Below are positions 14,606-22,332 of a DNA stretch of 49,955 bases, one piece after another. The position numbers and the translations under genes were made by a program. The notes beneath the pieces are model-generated. The model was not told the DNA's origin. It did not search any database and saw only the letters and a program-made list of their open reading frames with translations. The DNA comes from a virus. The DNA is taken from the IMG/VR virus record IMGVR_UViG_3300048833_000172, positions 1 to 49,955 of that record; one strand, written 5' to 3'. How positions within the stretch are numbered: the first letter of the stretch is position 1; each line of letters begins with the position of its first letter.

Positions 14606-15813
14606 CACTCCTCCGAGGAGACGAGACGGCCGAGCGGCGACCACATGAGGCGCCGGGATGGTTCGTGGTGGCGCGAGTCGCCCCACTGCATTTGCGTGGG
14701 CATCATCACAGGTTCGCGGGGGTAGCGCCACGGGGTCACCTCTGCCAGGGAGCGGCGGTTGTCGTCCAGGGTGATGCAGAAGCCGAAGTACGGCCAGGAG
14801 GCCCACGACGAGTCGCCCTTCGGGGCACCAGAGCCGTCACCCTTCGGTGGGTGACCCTCGATGAGGGTGGCGAAGTTGTAGCGGCGACGTACCCGGTCCA
14901 CCCAGGTCTGCACCGAGCGGGCCTCGGCACGCCACGAGTCTTCGTGGCCGTTGCCGTCGTACATCTTGTAGATCGGGCCGAGCACGACCATGTCGGGCTC
15001 GAACGACTGCATGTGGTGCTCCAGCCGGAGGCGATCGGCGGGGTCGGCGAGGTTCACGCCGCCGAAGCGGAACCGGATGTTCGCCACATCGGGGTCGTCG
15101 CCAAGGTCGACCATCTTCGCCGCGATGCGTTTCTTGCGGGCCACGACACCGGGCGAGTTCTCGGCGTCGATGTAGAGCACCCGCCTGCGCTCGATGTCCT
15201 GGGCGGTCCATGGGTGCACACCGATGGCTGCGCTGACGGCAAGCTGTAGGCAGAGCGTCGACTTGCCGCCGCCGTTCGGCCCCGTAACCATCACGACGTG
15301 GTCGCGGTCCAACAGGTCGGGCAAGATCCAGTCGGGCTGGAAGTCCTCCTCCGCCAGCTCGCTCCACGTCCACAGCTTCTCGCCGTGGGCAGCGGCTGGG
15401 TCGATCTCGTCGATCTCCCGCTTCAGGTCGGAGACGAGCGTGGCCGACTGCTCGGGGTTGACCGCGAGCGTGTCGATGGCCCGCTGGGCAGCCCTCTGTA
15501 GCCTGCGGGCGCGTTCCAGGGACTGGAGCTTCTCGATGATCGGGGTGACCGTCGGGGAGTCGTAGAAGTAGGGGGCCAGTTCCGTGCGGTCGAGCACGTC
15601 CTCGCGCATCAGCTCCGTGAACACGTCGCGGGAGTCGGCGGGCAGTGCGCCGCCCATGTAGCGGTCGAGCACCCACTCGAAGACCCGCTGGTTGCGCACG
15701 TCGTAGAAGTCGGAGGCGCTGACCTGGGCGAACACGACGTCGCGGGTGCGTTCCACTGCGATGGCGGACCCGATCAGCTTCGCCTCGGCCTCGGCGTCGT
15801 AGTAGGTCTTCAC
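14602..15813 (-). CDS. Replicative helicase-like ATPase (DnaB N-terminal domain plus RecA-type AAA_25 core)
   Basis: Residues 1-110 resemble the DnaB N-terminal domain: AEAEAKLIGSAI, DFYDVRNQRVFEWVLDRYMGG. A linker with helices follows. Residues about 155-400 form a RecA-like RepA/AAA_25 ATPase, with Walker A GPNGGGKST at 178-186, RVLYIDAENSPG, a Walker B strand MVVLGPIYKMY near 270-280, and an IEGHPPKG sensor-type loop. It should be a ring-forming helicase that unwinds or loads onto phage DNA. The start is GTG 15813, coupled to the initiator-like gene (GTGA). It is the main visible replication enzyme; no primase or polymerase is present. Confidence 0.8.
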   Translation of the reverse strand: MKTYYDAEAEAKLIGSAIAVERTRDVVFAQVSASDFYDVRNQRVFEWVLDRYMGGALPADSRDVFTELMREDVLDRTELAPYFYDSPTVTPIIEKLQSLERARRLQRAAQRAIDTLAVNPEQSATLVSDLKREIDEIDPAAAHGEKLWTWSELAEEDFQPDWILPDLLDRDHVVMVTGPNGGGKSTLCLQLAVSAAIGVHPWTAQDIERRRVLYIDAENSPGVVARKKRIAAKMVDLGDDPDVANIRFRFGGVNLADPADRLRLEHHMQSFEPDMVVLGPIYKMYDGNGHEDSWRAEARSVQTWVDRVRRRYNFATLIEGHPPKGDGSGAPKGDSSWASWPYFGFCITLDDNRRSLAEVTPWRYPREPVMMPTQMQWGDSRHHEPSRRLMWSPLGRLVSSEEW

Positions 15814-16256
15814 CGGAGCACCACCTTCGGGGCGAAGGGGTTGTGGACGTCAGCGAGTTGCGCCCAGTACTTGTCGAGTCCACCCGGGGTGGGCCAGAGC
15901 CTGAACCTCTTGTAGAGGTTGCGGGCACGGGCACGCACCTCATCCGGCGTGGCCCCAGCCTCCAGCAGGTCGGCGGCGACCTTGGCGACCAGCTTGTGGT
16001 CGGCTGAACGCATGGACGGACGGTGCATGTCGCACGCCTCGATGATGGCGGCCTGCAGCTCACGGGCCGCCGAGCGGTCTGTGGTCGGCAGGGCGTCGGC
16101 CTTCGCCAGTGACTGCCGCACCGAGGCCACGCCCATCGACAGGGTTTCGGCGATCCTGTTCGGGTCGGTGCTGTCGAGCACATGCGCGGTCAGCAGCACC
16201 AGCTTGTCCTTCTGCGTGAAACGCTCCTCGGCGAGGAACGTCAGGTCAGACACCAT
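15810..16256 (-). CDS. Putative replication initiator / helicase partner
   Basis: The 148-residue protein starts at ATG 16256, which has a perfect AAGGAGG five bases upstream; a longer frame to 16295 is rejected. A helix-turn-helix-like stretch, PNRIAETLSMGVASVRQSLAKADALP, lies near residues 30-58. Further helices follow and a C-terminal section with PTPGGLDKYWAQL. Stop-start coupling to the helicase gene suggests it loads or recruits the helicase, as in phage replisome organisers. This is inferred from position and the HTH-like region. Confidence 0.6.
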   Translation of the reverse strand: MVSDLTFLAEERFTQKDKLVLLTAHVLDSTDPNRIAETLSMGVASVRQSLAKADALPTTDRSAARELQAAIIEACDMHRPSMRSADHKLVAKVAADLLEAGATPDEVRARARNLYKRFRLWPTPGGLDKYWAQLADVHNPFAPKVVLR

Positions 16257-16280
16257 GCCTGCCTCCTTCGTGTGGACCCG

Positions 16281-16286
16281 TATCAT
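16281..16286 (+). promoter_or_regulatory. -10 box TATCAT before the RusA gene
   Basis: TATCAT lies seven bases before ATG 16294 with no ribosome-binding site between, so a leaderless transcript is likely. It faces away from the replication block across a 37-base gap. Confidence 0.5.
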
Positions 16287-16293
16287 CGGCACC

Positions 16294-16653
16294 ATGTCAA
16301 CCTGGGTACTGTCCTACGACGCGAAGCCGTGGTCACTGAACCAGGAGCGCACGAAGCACTGGGCGTGGCGCCGGGAGCGTGTCGAGGAATGGCTCGCCGC
16401 CTATTACTGGATGGCGAAGGACGCCCACATCCCCCGCTGCGAGCGCATCGCCGTCACGGTGGACCTGCAGATGCCGGGAGTCGTGCAGGACATCGCGAAC
16501 TGCTACCCAGCGGTGAAAGCGTCTATCGATGGGCTCGTGCAGGCGGGGGTCATCGAGGACGACACGGCGGAACACCTGGTGTCGATCACGTTCAACGCCC
16601 CCACCCACGCGAAGCAGCCAAGGCTCACACTCACCGTCGAGCGGGTGGATTAG
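16294..16653 (+). CDS. RusA-like Holliday junction resolvase
   Basis: The 119-residue protein fits the short RusA family: N-terminal PWSLNQERTKHWAWRRERV, a strand IAVTVDLQMPG, then QDIANCYPAVKASIDGLVQAGVIEDDTAEHLVSITF. Asp66, Asn69, Lys75, Asp79, Asp89 and Asp90 occupy the places of the family's metal-binding aspartates and catalytic lysine. It would cut branched DNA before packaging. The start is set by the TATCAT box; upstream in-frame starts lie inside the opposing gene. Its stop and that of the SSB gene overlap in the four bases TTAG (16650-16653). Confidence 0.8.
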   Translation: MSTWVLSYDAKPWSLNQERTKHWAWRRERVEEWLAAYYWMAKDAHIPRCERIAVTVDLQMPGVVQDIANCYPAVKASIDGLVQAGVIEDDTAEHLVSITFNAPTHAKQPRLTLTVERVD

Positions 16654-17132
16654 TCGAGCATCCGCTCCGGGTAGGAACCGAACACGCCGGGCTGCCAATC
16701 GCCTGCTGGCACGACGAACGGCTCCTCATCCGTCGGGGGCGGACCCAGACGCTGCTGGTACCCGCCGTCGCCCTGGGAGCGCTCCGTGCGGCTCACCTGC
16801 GCGGTCGCCCAGCGCAGACTCGGGCTCACCTCGTCGGCCGTGATGGAGACCTTCGAGCGCTTCTCGCCGTTGTCTGTCTCCCAGGTACGGAAGTTGAGCT
16901 TGCCGATGATGACCAGGCGGGCACCCTTGGTGATCGACTCGGCGACGTTCTCGGCCAGCTCCCGCCAGCAGGTGACGTCATAGAACTCGGGGTCACCGTC
17001 GACCCACTTGTCACCGTCCTTGCGCCGGGTGTTCACGGCGACGCCCAACTCGCAGAGCACGGCGCCGGAGGATAGGAACTTCAGCTCGGGCTCGCGGACG
17101 GCGTTCCCGATGATGGTGACCGTCGTTGTCAT
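16650..17132 (-). CDS. ssb: Single-stranded DNA-binding protein (SSB)
   Basis: The 160-residue protein has the bacterial SSB OB-fold: TTVTIIGNAVREPELKFL, LGVAVNTRR, EFYDVTCWRELAENVAESITKGARLVIIGKLNFRTWE and VSITADEVSPSLRWA. The C-terminal tail is Gly/Pro-rich but ends in ERMLD rather than the usual acidic DDDIPF tip, so interaction with host repair proteins may differ. ATG 17132 has GGAGGG four bases upstream, and a TATGAT box at 17160-17165 gives a short leader. It binds ssDNA made by the helicase and the ERF pathway. Confidence 0.9.
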   Translation of the reverse strand: MTTTVTIIGNAVREPELKFLSSGAVLCELGVAVNTRRKDGDKWVDGDPEFYDVTCWRELAENVAESITKGARLVIIGKLNFRTWETDNGEKRSKVSITADEVSPSLRWATAQVSRTERSQGDGGYQQRLGPPPTDEEPFVVPAGDWQPGVFGSYPERMLD

Positions 17133-17159
17133 TGGACCCTCCGTAGGTAGTGTCCGCCC

Positions 17160-17165
17160 ATCATA
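17160..17165 (-). promoter_or_regulatory. -10 box TATGAT of the SSB promoter
   Basis: On the minus strand TATGAT lies 27 bases before ATG 17132. With a GGAGGG site in between, this is a leadered promoter. The opposite strand of the same 110-base gap must hold the major capsid promoter, which could not be identified with confidence. Confidence 0.45.
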
Positions 17166-17242
17166 GGGGACGTGATGGGCTTGCGTGTTCGTCGTCACGC
17201 CACTCCACTGTGGCAGTACGACGTCCTCGAAGGAGCCATGCT

Positions 17243-18982
17243 GTGGAGCGTCCCGAGATCCCCGAGAACATCGAGAGCCTGACGCTCTCCGAGCTGCGCG
17301 ACCTCCTGGGTGCGCTCCAGCCCTTCGTGGACGCGGCCCTGGCCGCCGACGAGGTGACCGACATCGACCTGCTGACCTCCTACGCGGAGATCGGTGAGGC
17401 GGTGATGGCGAAGACCGAGGCCGAGGCTGCCGCCCTGGCCGCCCGTGAGCGTGCGGCGAGCATCGCTGCTGCCATGTCCGACGAGGGCGAGCCCGAAGCC
17501 GATGAGGCCGCCGACGAGGAGCCCGCCGAGACGGCCGATGAGGCAGCCGAGGACGAGGACGAGGCCGACGAGGAGACCGAGGCGGAGGCTGCGGCCGATG
17601 AGACCGAGGAACTCGCCGACGAGACGCTGGACCATTCCGCCGAGGAGGCAGAGGATGGCGAGGCCGAGATGAGCGACACCGGCACCGAGACCGAGGAGTC
17701 CGAAGTGGACAAGCCCAGCACCGACGACCTGAGCGGCGACACCGACACCACCGAGGTGGAGACCCCCGGCGTCGTCACGACCGCCCGGGTGCTGCCCGGC
17801 GTCCCCGGCTTCGAGGCGAACGCCCCCGTCGACTCCCGCCTGGACGTCGCCAAGGCCCTGGCCGCCAAGTGGCAGACCGTGGCCGAGTCCGGCACCGGCG
17901 AGCGCTTCGCCGTGGTCAGCATCAAGGCCGAGTACCCGGACTTCGCCGACTTCACCAGCGGCGACTTCTCCGGCCTGTACGACGACGCGATCGTCGCTGC
18001 CTGCGCTCCCCTGGAGCCCTACTACGGCGTCGGCTTCTACTCGTCCGAGGCCCGGCCGGTCTTCGGCTCGATGCCGAAGTTCAACGCCCCCCGTGGCGGC
18101 GTGAAGATCTACGCCTCGCCCCGGTTCTCCGACGACCTGATCCCCGATGGTGACGGCTTCGGGCAGTGGACCCGCTCCGACGACAACAACCCGTCGGCGT
18201 CGAAGAACGACTGCTACGACTTCGAGTGCGGCGAGACCACCGACTACGAGGTCTACGGCGTCTACCGCTGCATGAACATCCGCAACCTGGACGCGATCAC
18301 GTTCCCGGAGCTGGTGGCGGCACACCAGAACCAGCTCGGGTCGAAGTTCGCCCGCTACGCCGACAAGCTCCTGCTCGACGCGATGGTGGCGACCGCCGAC
18401 ATCGCCGTGCACGCCTCGGCGACCTACGGTGCGACCCGCACGATCCTGTCCCGCATGGACCAGATCGCTGCGCAGTACCGGGAGAACGAGCGTCTCGACG
18501 ACACCCCGGTGCTCGACATCTGGCTGCCCCGCTGGATCAAGAACGCCCTCCGCGAGGACGTCATCCGTGCGGCGAACGACTCGGGCGTGCCCGAGGTGGT
18601 GGTCGACGCCACCATCGCCTCCTGGTTCGGTGACATCGGCCTGGTGCCGCACTTCACCTTCGACAACCCGACCGCTGCGGGCGACCTGAGCGTCCAGAGC
18701 GGCGGTGTGGTCAACGCCTGGCCGGACACGACCTGGTACATCCTGTCGGTCCGGGGCAACCTGGGCATCCTCGACCTGGGCAGCATCAACATCGGTGTGA
18801 GCCCTAACGGGTCCTTCCGTGACTCGGCGCTGACGAAGCGCAACCGCTTCCAGATGTTCATGGAGTCCTTCGAGGGCCTCGTGAACCGTGGGGCGCCCGT
18901 GTGGCGTGGCGAGGTGACGGTCCTGGCGAACGGCGCACAGCCCGCCGGTGTGACCGCCATCAGCGACAACGCCACCGTCTGA
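17243..18982 (+). CDS. Major capsid protein with N-terminal acidic scaffold region
   Basis: The start is GTG 17243 (VERPEIPENI), with AAGGAG seven bases upstream; a longer frame to 17150 lacks support. Residues 1-80 are helical. Residues about 85-175 are extremely acidic Glu/Asp/Ala/Thr repeats that look like a scaffold or delta domain. The remaining roughly 390 residues form the shell domain, with SRLDVAKALAAKWQTVAE, SIKAEYPDFADF, PRFSDDLIPDGDGFGQW and a C-terminal NRFQMFMESFEGLVNRGAPVW. The protease at 12602 probably removes the scaffold near residues 170-190. A strong terminator hairpin follows, as expected for a very abundant product. Confidence 0.85.
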   Translation: MERPEIPENIESLTLSELRDLLGALQPFVDAALAADEVTDIDLLTSYAEIGEAVMAKTEAEAAALAARERAASIAAAMSDEGEPEADEAADEEPAETADEAAEDEDEADEETEAEAAADETEELADETLDHSAEEAEDGEAEMSDTGTETEESEVDKPSTDDLSGDTDTTEVETPGVVTTARVLPGVPGFEANAPVDSRLDVAKALAAKWQTVAESGTGERFAVVSIKAEYPDFADFTSGDFSGLYDDAIVAACAPLEPYYGVGFYSSEARPVFGSMPKFNAPRGGVKIYASPRFSDDLIPDGDGFGQWTRSDDNNPSASKNDCYDFECGETTDYEVYGVYRCMNIRNLDAITFPELVAAHQNQLGSKFARYADKLLLDAMVATADIAVHASATYGATRTILSRMDQIAAQYRENERLDDTPVLDIWLPRWIKNALREDVIRAANDSGVPEVVVDATIASWFGDIGLVPHFTFDNPTAAGDLSVQSGGVVNAWPDTTWYILSVRGNLGILDLGSINIGVSPNGSFRDSALTKRNRFQMFMESFEGLVNRGAPVWRGEVTVLANGAQPAGVTAISDNATV

Positions 18983-19008
18983 TCCTCCTCCAGAGGGAAC
19001 GGCTGATG

Positions 19009-19036
19009 AGGGCGGGGACCTCCGGGTCCTCGCCCT
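19009..19036 (+). terminator. Terminator hairpin after the major capsid gene
   Basis: A 12-bp stem (19009-19020 with 19025-19036, one G-T pair) encloses a four-base loop 26 bases after the capsid stop. There is no T tract, which is common for high-GC hosts. Confidence 0.65.
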
Positions 19037-19058
19037 TCGTCGTTCACGGAGACTGTCC

Positions 19059-19064
19059 TACCCT
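19059..19064 (+). promoter_or_regulatory. Possible -10 box TACCCT after the capsid terminator
   Basis: TACCCT directly precedes a CTGACGTGA copy (19063-19071) in the 111-base gap, 30 bases before ATG 19094, which has its own GAGGAG site. A restart promoter here would offset the terminator. Spacing differs from the four well-formed TGACGTGA promoters. Confidence 0.3.
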
Positions 19065-19093
19065 GACGTGAGACCTGATCGAGGAGCCTTGCC

Positions 19094-19873
19094 ATGACCA
19101 TCGGGATGTTCGAGTCTCGTATCCTCCCGTCGCACCGCCCCCGCCCGTACGGGCTGCTGCAGGTGGCGGACGTGACGATCTACGGCGACGGCACGACCCG
19201 CTGGTTGGCGGGTGTGGACGCCGTGGCACTCGATGTGGAGCGCCTGACGGGTATCGACCTGACGGCGTGCGACCCGCCCGCCTCGGGCGCCTGGGACCTC
19301 TCGGCAACTGCCTCGGGTGGCCCCTACGAGTTCCGGGCCTTCTCCTCCATCATTAGGGCGCAGTGCGGCACCACGTCAGGGCCGGACACGCTGGAGGCGA
19401 TGGTGACGAACACCCGCGCCGAGCACCTCGCGAAGCTGCCCGACATCCTCGATGACGAGCTGATCCTCGGGTCGGTCTCGGGGGTGACGACGAACTCGCT
19501 GAACACGCTGGCGACGGGGTCAAACCCGACCGGCGCCGTGACAGGTGCGGCACTGGTCGGCCACGCCGAGGCACTGGCGACCTATGAGTCGATCATCATG
19601 GTCCCGACGGCCCTGTTCCCCGCCGCTGCAGATGCTGCGGTGCGCGACGGTGACGTGTGGCGCACCAGGATCGGCAACGTGCTGGTGCCGCAGTCCGCCG
19701 ACGCCAACGTGTACGTCCTGCCCGCCCCGCTGACCGTGCGACTCATCGAGCCCGACGTGTCGCCCCGTTCGTGGGTCCAGCGAGACCTGAACGACGTCGA
19801 GGCCCAGTCCACGATCATGGGCCTGTTCGAGTTCCGCGCCGACGAGGTCGCGAAGTTCGACCCGACGCCCTGA
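19094..19873 (+). CDS. Putative virion structural protein following the capsid gene
   Basis: The 259-residue protein is translated from ATG 19094 behind GAGGAG. It starts with a beta-rich region (YGLLQVADVTIYGDGTTRWLAGVD), then has a helical middle with NTRAEHLAKLPDILDDELILG and a C-terminal half with VPTALFPAAADAAVRDGDVW and GNVLVPQSADANVYVLP. Length and location directly after the major capsid gene resemble a second capsid or head-associated protein of actinophages. No exact family was recognised. Confidence 0.6.
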   Translation: MTIGMFESRILPSHRPRPYGLLQVADVTIYGDGTTRWLAGVDAVALDVERLTGIDLTACDPPASGAWDLSATASGGPYEFRAFSSIIRAQCGTTSGPDTLEAMVTNTRAEHLAKLPDILDDELILGSVSGVTTNSLNTLATGSNPTGAVTGAALVGHAEALATYESIIMVPTALFPAAADAAVRDGDVWRTRIGNVLVPQSADANVYVLPAPLTVRLIEPDVSPRSWVQRDLNDVEAQSTIMGLFEFRADEVAKFDPTP

Positions 19874-19903
19874 TCCCTGAACACCTACCCCTAGGAGAAT
19901 CCT

Positions 19904-20215
19904 GTGGAACAGTTCGTCGCAGTGGCGGTTGTGGTCGCCTTCGGCCTCAACCTCATCAACATCTTCAAGCTGGCCTCGGCCGGTCAGTGGCAGCGGGTGA
20001 GCACGGCAGTGTTCTCCTACGCCGTGTTCGTCGCCCTGACTTTCGTGCTGCGCGAGAGCGACTTCGCGGGCTCCGTGGCGGTCGGCGACTTCAACCTCGA
20101 CTCACTGAACGTGTGGTCGACAGTCCTGTTCGGCGTGTCCCTCGCTGGTGCTGCTGGCACCGCTTACGACGCCCTGCCGATCAGCACTCCCTCCCTGGGC
20201 GACCGCCAAGACTGA
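19904..20215 (+). CDS. Small membrane protein, holin candidate
   Basis: The 103-residue protein has three hydrophobic segments (about residues 3-21, 32-49 and 70-87) separated by short polar turns, and a short Ser/Asp-rich tail. GTG 19904 has AGGAGA five bases upstream. Its size, topology and position two genes upstream of the endolysin make it the best holin candidate. Competing candidates are the membrane proteins at 28048 and 28408. Confidence 0.6.
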   Translation: MEQFVAVAVVVAFGLNLINIFKLASAGQWQRVSTAVFSYAVFVALTFVLRESDFAGSVAVGDFNLDSLNVWSTVLFGVSLAGAAGTAYDALPISTPSLGDRQD

Positions 20216-20216
20216 C

Positions 20217-21116
20217 GTGACGATCTCCACCTGGGAACGTTTCCTCCACTCGATCACCGGGTGGAGCACCTACACGCTGCCCAACGCCGAACAGGTGCGG
20301 GTACCGAAGGCGCGTTCCCGGGTGGAGGAGTCCGCCCCCTACGACTGGCCCGAGGCGTTCAGGGGCCTGACGTACCGCACCAGCAAGCTCTGGACCGCCA
20401 ACTCGAAGGGGGTGGGACCGGGCCAGCCCATGCAGAACGGCCTCGCGTCGACGAGGTCGCTGACCTGGGGCTGGGCCGAGTACGGGGAGCGCAACTCCAC
20501 GGTCATCCCTCGCCCCGTGTCGGGTTGGTACTGGACGACGGGATACCCGTCGCCGTACTTCGACCGGCACTGCATCATCGCCGCACCGGATGGCTCGGTG
20601 CACGAGATGATCCAGCTCGACCCGTTCGCCCCGACCAGGCAGCTCCCCTTCCCGAACCAGGCCCTGGGCTGGGGTCGGTGGGTGGACGGAGTGTGTCGCC
20701 AAGGCCGTCCATCGTCGGCGGTGGGTCGCCCCATCCATCAGTACGTCTGGACGCCATGGTCGCACCTGGAGCCCCACGAGCAGCGCCTCGTGTTGCACGA
20801 CTACGTTGGAGCGGACGGGGCGCTCACCGACGGACCGAGTGTCGGTAGTCGGTTCCGCCTACGGCCCGGGTCGCCATCACACACTCGCAACCTCGCTCTC
20901 GGCGGGGACTGCGCCGCACGGGCGAACGCCCTGGTCGACTACGGCTGCGAGCTTCAGGATCGCTCCGGGTACCTCGATGCATCAGTCGAGTCTCGCAAGG
21001 TCGGCACGCAGCCACTCCCACCATCGCTGGCAACGCAGCCGGGGCGGCAGTGGAAGGCCATGAACGCCCACCTGTTCAGCACCGACCTCGCCGACCTCGA
21101 ACTGGTCACCCGGTAG
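20217..21116 (+). CDS. Hypothetical Trp-rich protein between holin candidate and endolysin
   Basis: The 299-residue product starts at GTG 20217, two bases after the previous stop. It is unusually rich in Trp, Tyr, Pro and Gly (WTANSKGVGPGQPMQ, SGWYWTTGYPSPYFDRHC, NQALGWGRWVDGVC, YVWTPWSHLEPHEQRLVLHDYVG), a composition typical of carbohydrate-binding or secreted beta-rich proteins. No signal peptide or catalytic motif is clear. It may be a virion surface or lysis-associated protein. The function is not recognised. Confidence 0.6.
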   Translation: MTISTWERFLHSITGWSTYTLPNAEQVRVPKARSRVEESAPYDWPEAFRGLTYRTSKLWTANSKGVGPGQPMQNGLASTRSLTWGWAEYGERNSTVIPRPVSGWYWTTGYPSPYFDRHCIIAAPDGSVHEMIQLDPFAPTRQLPFPNQALGWGRWVDGVCRQGRPSSAVGRPIHQYVWTPWSHLEPHEQRLVLHDYVGADGALTDGPSVGSRFRLRPGSPSHTRNLALGGDCAARANALVDYGCELQDRSGYLDASVESRKVGTQPLPPSLATQPGRQWKAMNAHLFSTDLADLELVTR

Positions 21117-21119
21117 CCT
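21114..21119 (+). promoter_or_regulatory. -10 box TAGCCT before the endolysin gene
   Basis: TAGCCT overlaps the stop of the preceding gene and lies six bases before ATG 21126. The endolysin transcript is probably leaderless. Confidence 0.5.
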
Positions 21120-21125
21120 GCACGC

Positions 21126-21842
21126 ATGACGGTTGCACACTCCGGCCGCTGGGCGGGCGGGACCTGGAAGCTCGCCCCCTGCCTTGTGGCGCTGGAGGCG
21201 GAGGCCGACCGGATCGCCCCAACCAGACGGCGTGGCAGCGACGGCTCGATCGGTGACCGGGCGCACGCCGCCAGACGCTCCGATCACAACCCCGACGAGG
21301 AAGGAGCGACGGACTGGGTTGATGCGCTGGACATCACCCATGACCCGGAGCGAGGCATGGACATCCACGCGCGCCTGCGCGTCGTTGCCCAGAACGTGCG
21401 CAACGGCATCGAGCACAGGGTCAGCTACCTGATCTCCAACAAGCAGATCTTCTCCGAGAAGAACGGAGTGTGGGCCTGGCGGCCCTACGGCGGCGACAAC
21501 CCCCACACCCAGCACGGTCACATCTCGGTCAACGACGCGCATCGCGGTGACACCAGCGCCTGGTTCAGCACCCCACCTCTGCCGACCCCCCCACTGCAGC
21601 TCCCCTTCCTCAACGGCAAGCCACACCAAGGACCCGACATGCGCTTCTTCATCACCGACCCCGCCTACGGCATCCGCCTCGTCATCTGTGACGGCCACAC
21701 CGTCATCGACTTCGGCGTCACCAACGTGTTCACCCAGCTCCGGCCCGGAGAGGTAGGCGGGGCGATGTCCCCTGCAGCCTTCGCTGCGTTCTGGGCGAAG
21801 TACCCCGGCGGGCGGATCGCCATGGGCCACCTCCCGACCTGA
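21126..21842 (+). CDS. Endolysin, M15-type peptidase
   Basis: Residues about 1-140 match the peptidase M15 family: RRSDHNPDEEGATDWVDALDITHDPERGMD, then NPHTQHGHISV. His54, Asp69 and His132 are the expected zinc ligands. It would cut peptide bonds in peptidoglycan stems or cross-bridges. A Pro-rich linker (PPLPTPPLQLP) near residue 150 leads to a C-terminal domain of about 80 residues (RFFITDPAYGIRLVICDGHTVIDF) that may bind the cell wall. There is no signal peptide, so release needs a holin. A leaderless start and a following hairpin make it an independent transcription unit. Confidence 0.85.
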   Translation: MTVAHSGRWAGGTWKLAPCLVALEAEADRIAPTRRRGSDGSIGDRAHAARRSDHNPDEEGATDWVDALDITHDPERGMDIHARLRVVAQNVRNGIEHRVSYLISNKQIFSEKNGVWAWRPYGGDNPHTQHGHISVNDAHRGDTSAWFSTPPLPTPPLQLPFLNGKPHQGPDMRFFITDPAYGIRLVICDGHTVIDFGVTNVFTQLRPGEVGGAMSPAAFAAFWAKYPGGRIAMGHLPT

Positions 21843-21868
21843 TCCTCACCCGGAGAGTGGAAGTTGGC

Positions 21869-21923
21869 GGGTTGGAGACAGCGCCCCGCCCCGTTTCTGG
21901 AGCAGGGGCGCAGCGTCTCACCC
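21869..21923 (+). terminator. Structured hairpin after the endolysin gene
   Basis: Paired blocks GGGT/ACCC, GAGAC/GTCTC and GCGCCCC/GGGGCGC stack into one imperfect stem starting 27 bases after the endolysin stop. It is probably the endolysin terminator, without a T tract. Confidence 0.5.
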
Positions 21924-22140
21924 ATCGAGCATCAGCCGTAGGGGTCATCGTCGTGCGGCCGACGGGAATTACTCGTCGGCACTACCGGGCATCTCTCGAC
22001 GAGCTGGGCTGCGTATCTGGGCAGCGTGGTCACCAACCACGATCGTCCGGGTGTCCCTTCACCGATCCTGTCGTCGAGCACGGAGGAAGAATCCGGCTCT
22101 AACCCGGGACGTCAACGGTGGTGAACCGTCAGCCTCGTTC

Positions 22141-22237
22141 TGATACAGTGAGGCCCGCTGTTGGTGCAGCACGCAGTGTAGCCTCACGGGGCGATCACGC
22201 AAGGACGACCCCCGGACCCACCCCCGGGGGTCGTCTG
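22141..22237 (+). ncRNA. Candidate small RNA 1 (extended -10 promoter to terminator hairpin)
   Basis: TGATACAGT (22141-22149) fits an extended -10 element (TGnTAnnnT). An RNA starting near 22156 would run about 80 bases into the strong 12-bp hairpin at 22204-22235. No start codon with a ribosome-binding site lies between. The blocks GTGAGGC (22148-22154) and GCCTCAC (22181-22187) can also pair. Existence is inferred from these signals only. Confidence 0.3.
22204..22235 (+). terminator. 12-bp GC-rich terminator hairpin
   Basis: GACGACCCCCGG (22204-22215) pairs perfectly with 22224-22235 around an eight-base loop. It is the strongest perfect stem in the gene-free region. No T tract follows. 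Confidence 0.6.
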
Positions 22238-22250
22238 CTGTCCGGGCTTC

Positions 22251-22316
22251 TGCTAGAGTGGTCGTCGCTGGTTGGTAGATACATCCGGTAGCGGCCGTCC
22301 TTCGGGGCGGCTGTTG
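22251..22316 (+). ncRNA. Candidate small RNA 2, ending in a TTCG-loop hairpin
   Basis: TGCTAGAGT (22251-22259) is a second extended -10 element. A transcript from about 22266 would end in an 11-bp hairpin (22290-22300 with 22305-22315, three G-T pairs) closed by a stable TTCG tetraloop, giving an RNA of about 50 bases. There is no coding potential. Evidence is structural only. Confidence 0.3.
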
Positions 22317-22332
22317 CCGTTCTGGACCACGG

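Noticed and set aside
15919-16293. Longer N-terminus for the RusA protein reaching to 15919
   Set aside because: It would lie antisense within the initiator-like gene. The RusA family length and the TATCAT box support ATG 16294.
17195-18652. 485-residue open frame on the minus strand across the major capsid gene
   Set aside because: It mirrors the codon-position GC bias of the capsid gene, is low-complexity (Gly, Val, Arg, Leu) and has no ribosome-binding site. Long antisense frames are expected at this GC content.
20213-20228. A further TGACGTGA promoter at 20214
   Set aside because: The bases belong to the stop and GTG start of adjoining genes and no TANNNT follows at the expected distance.
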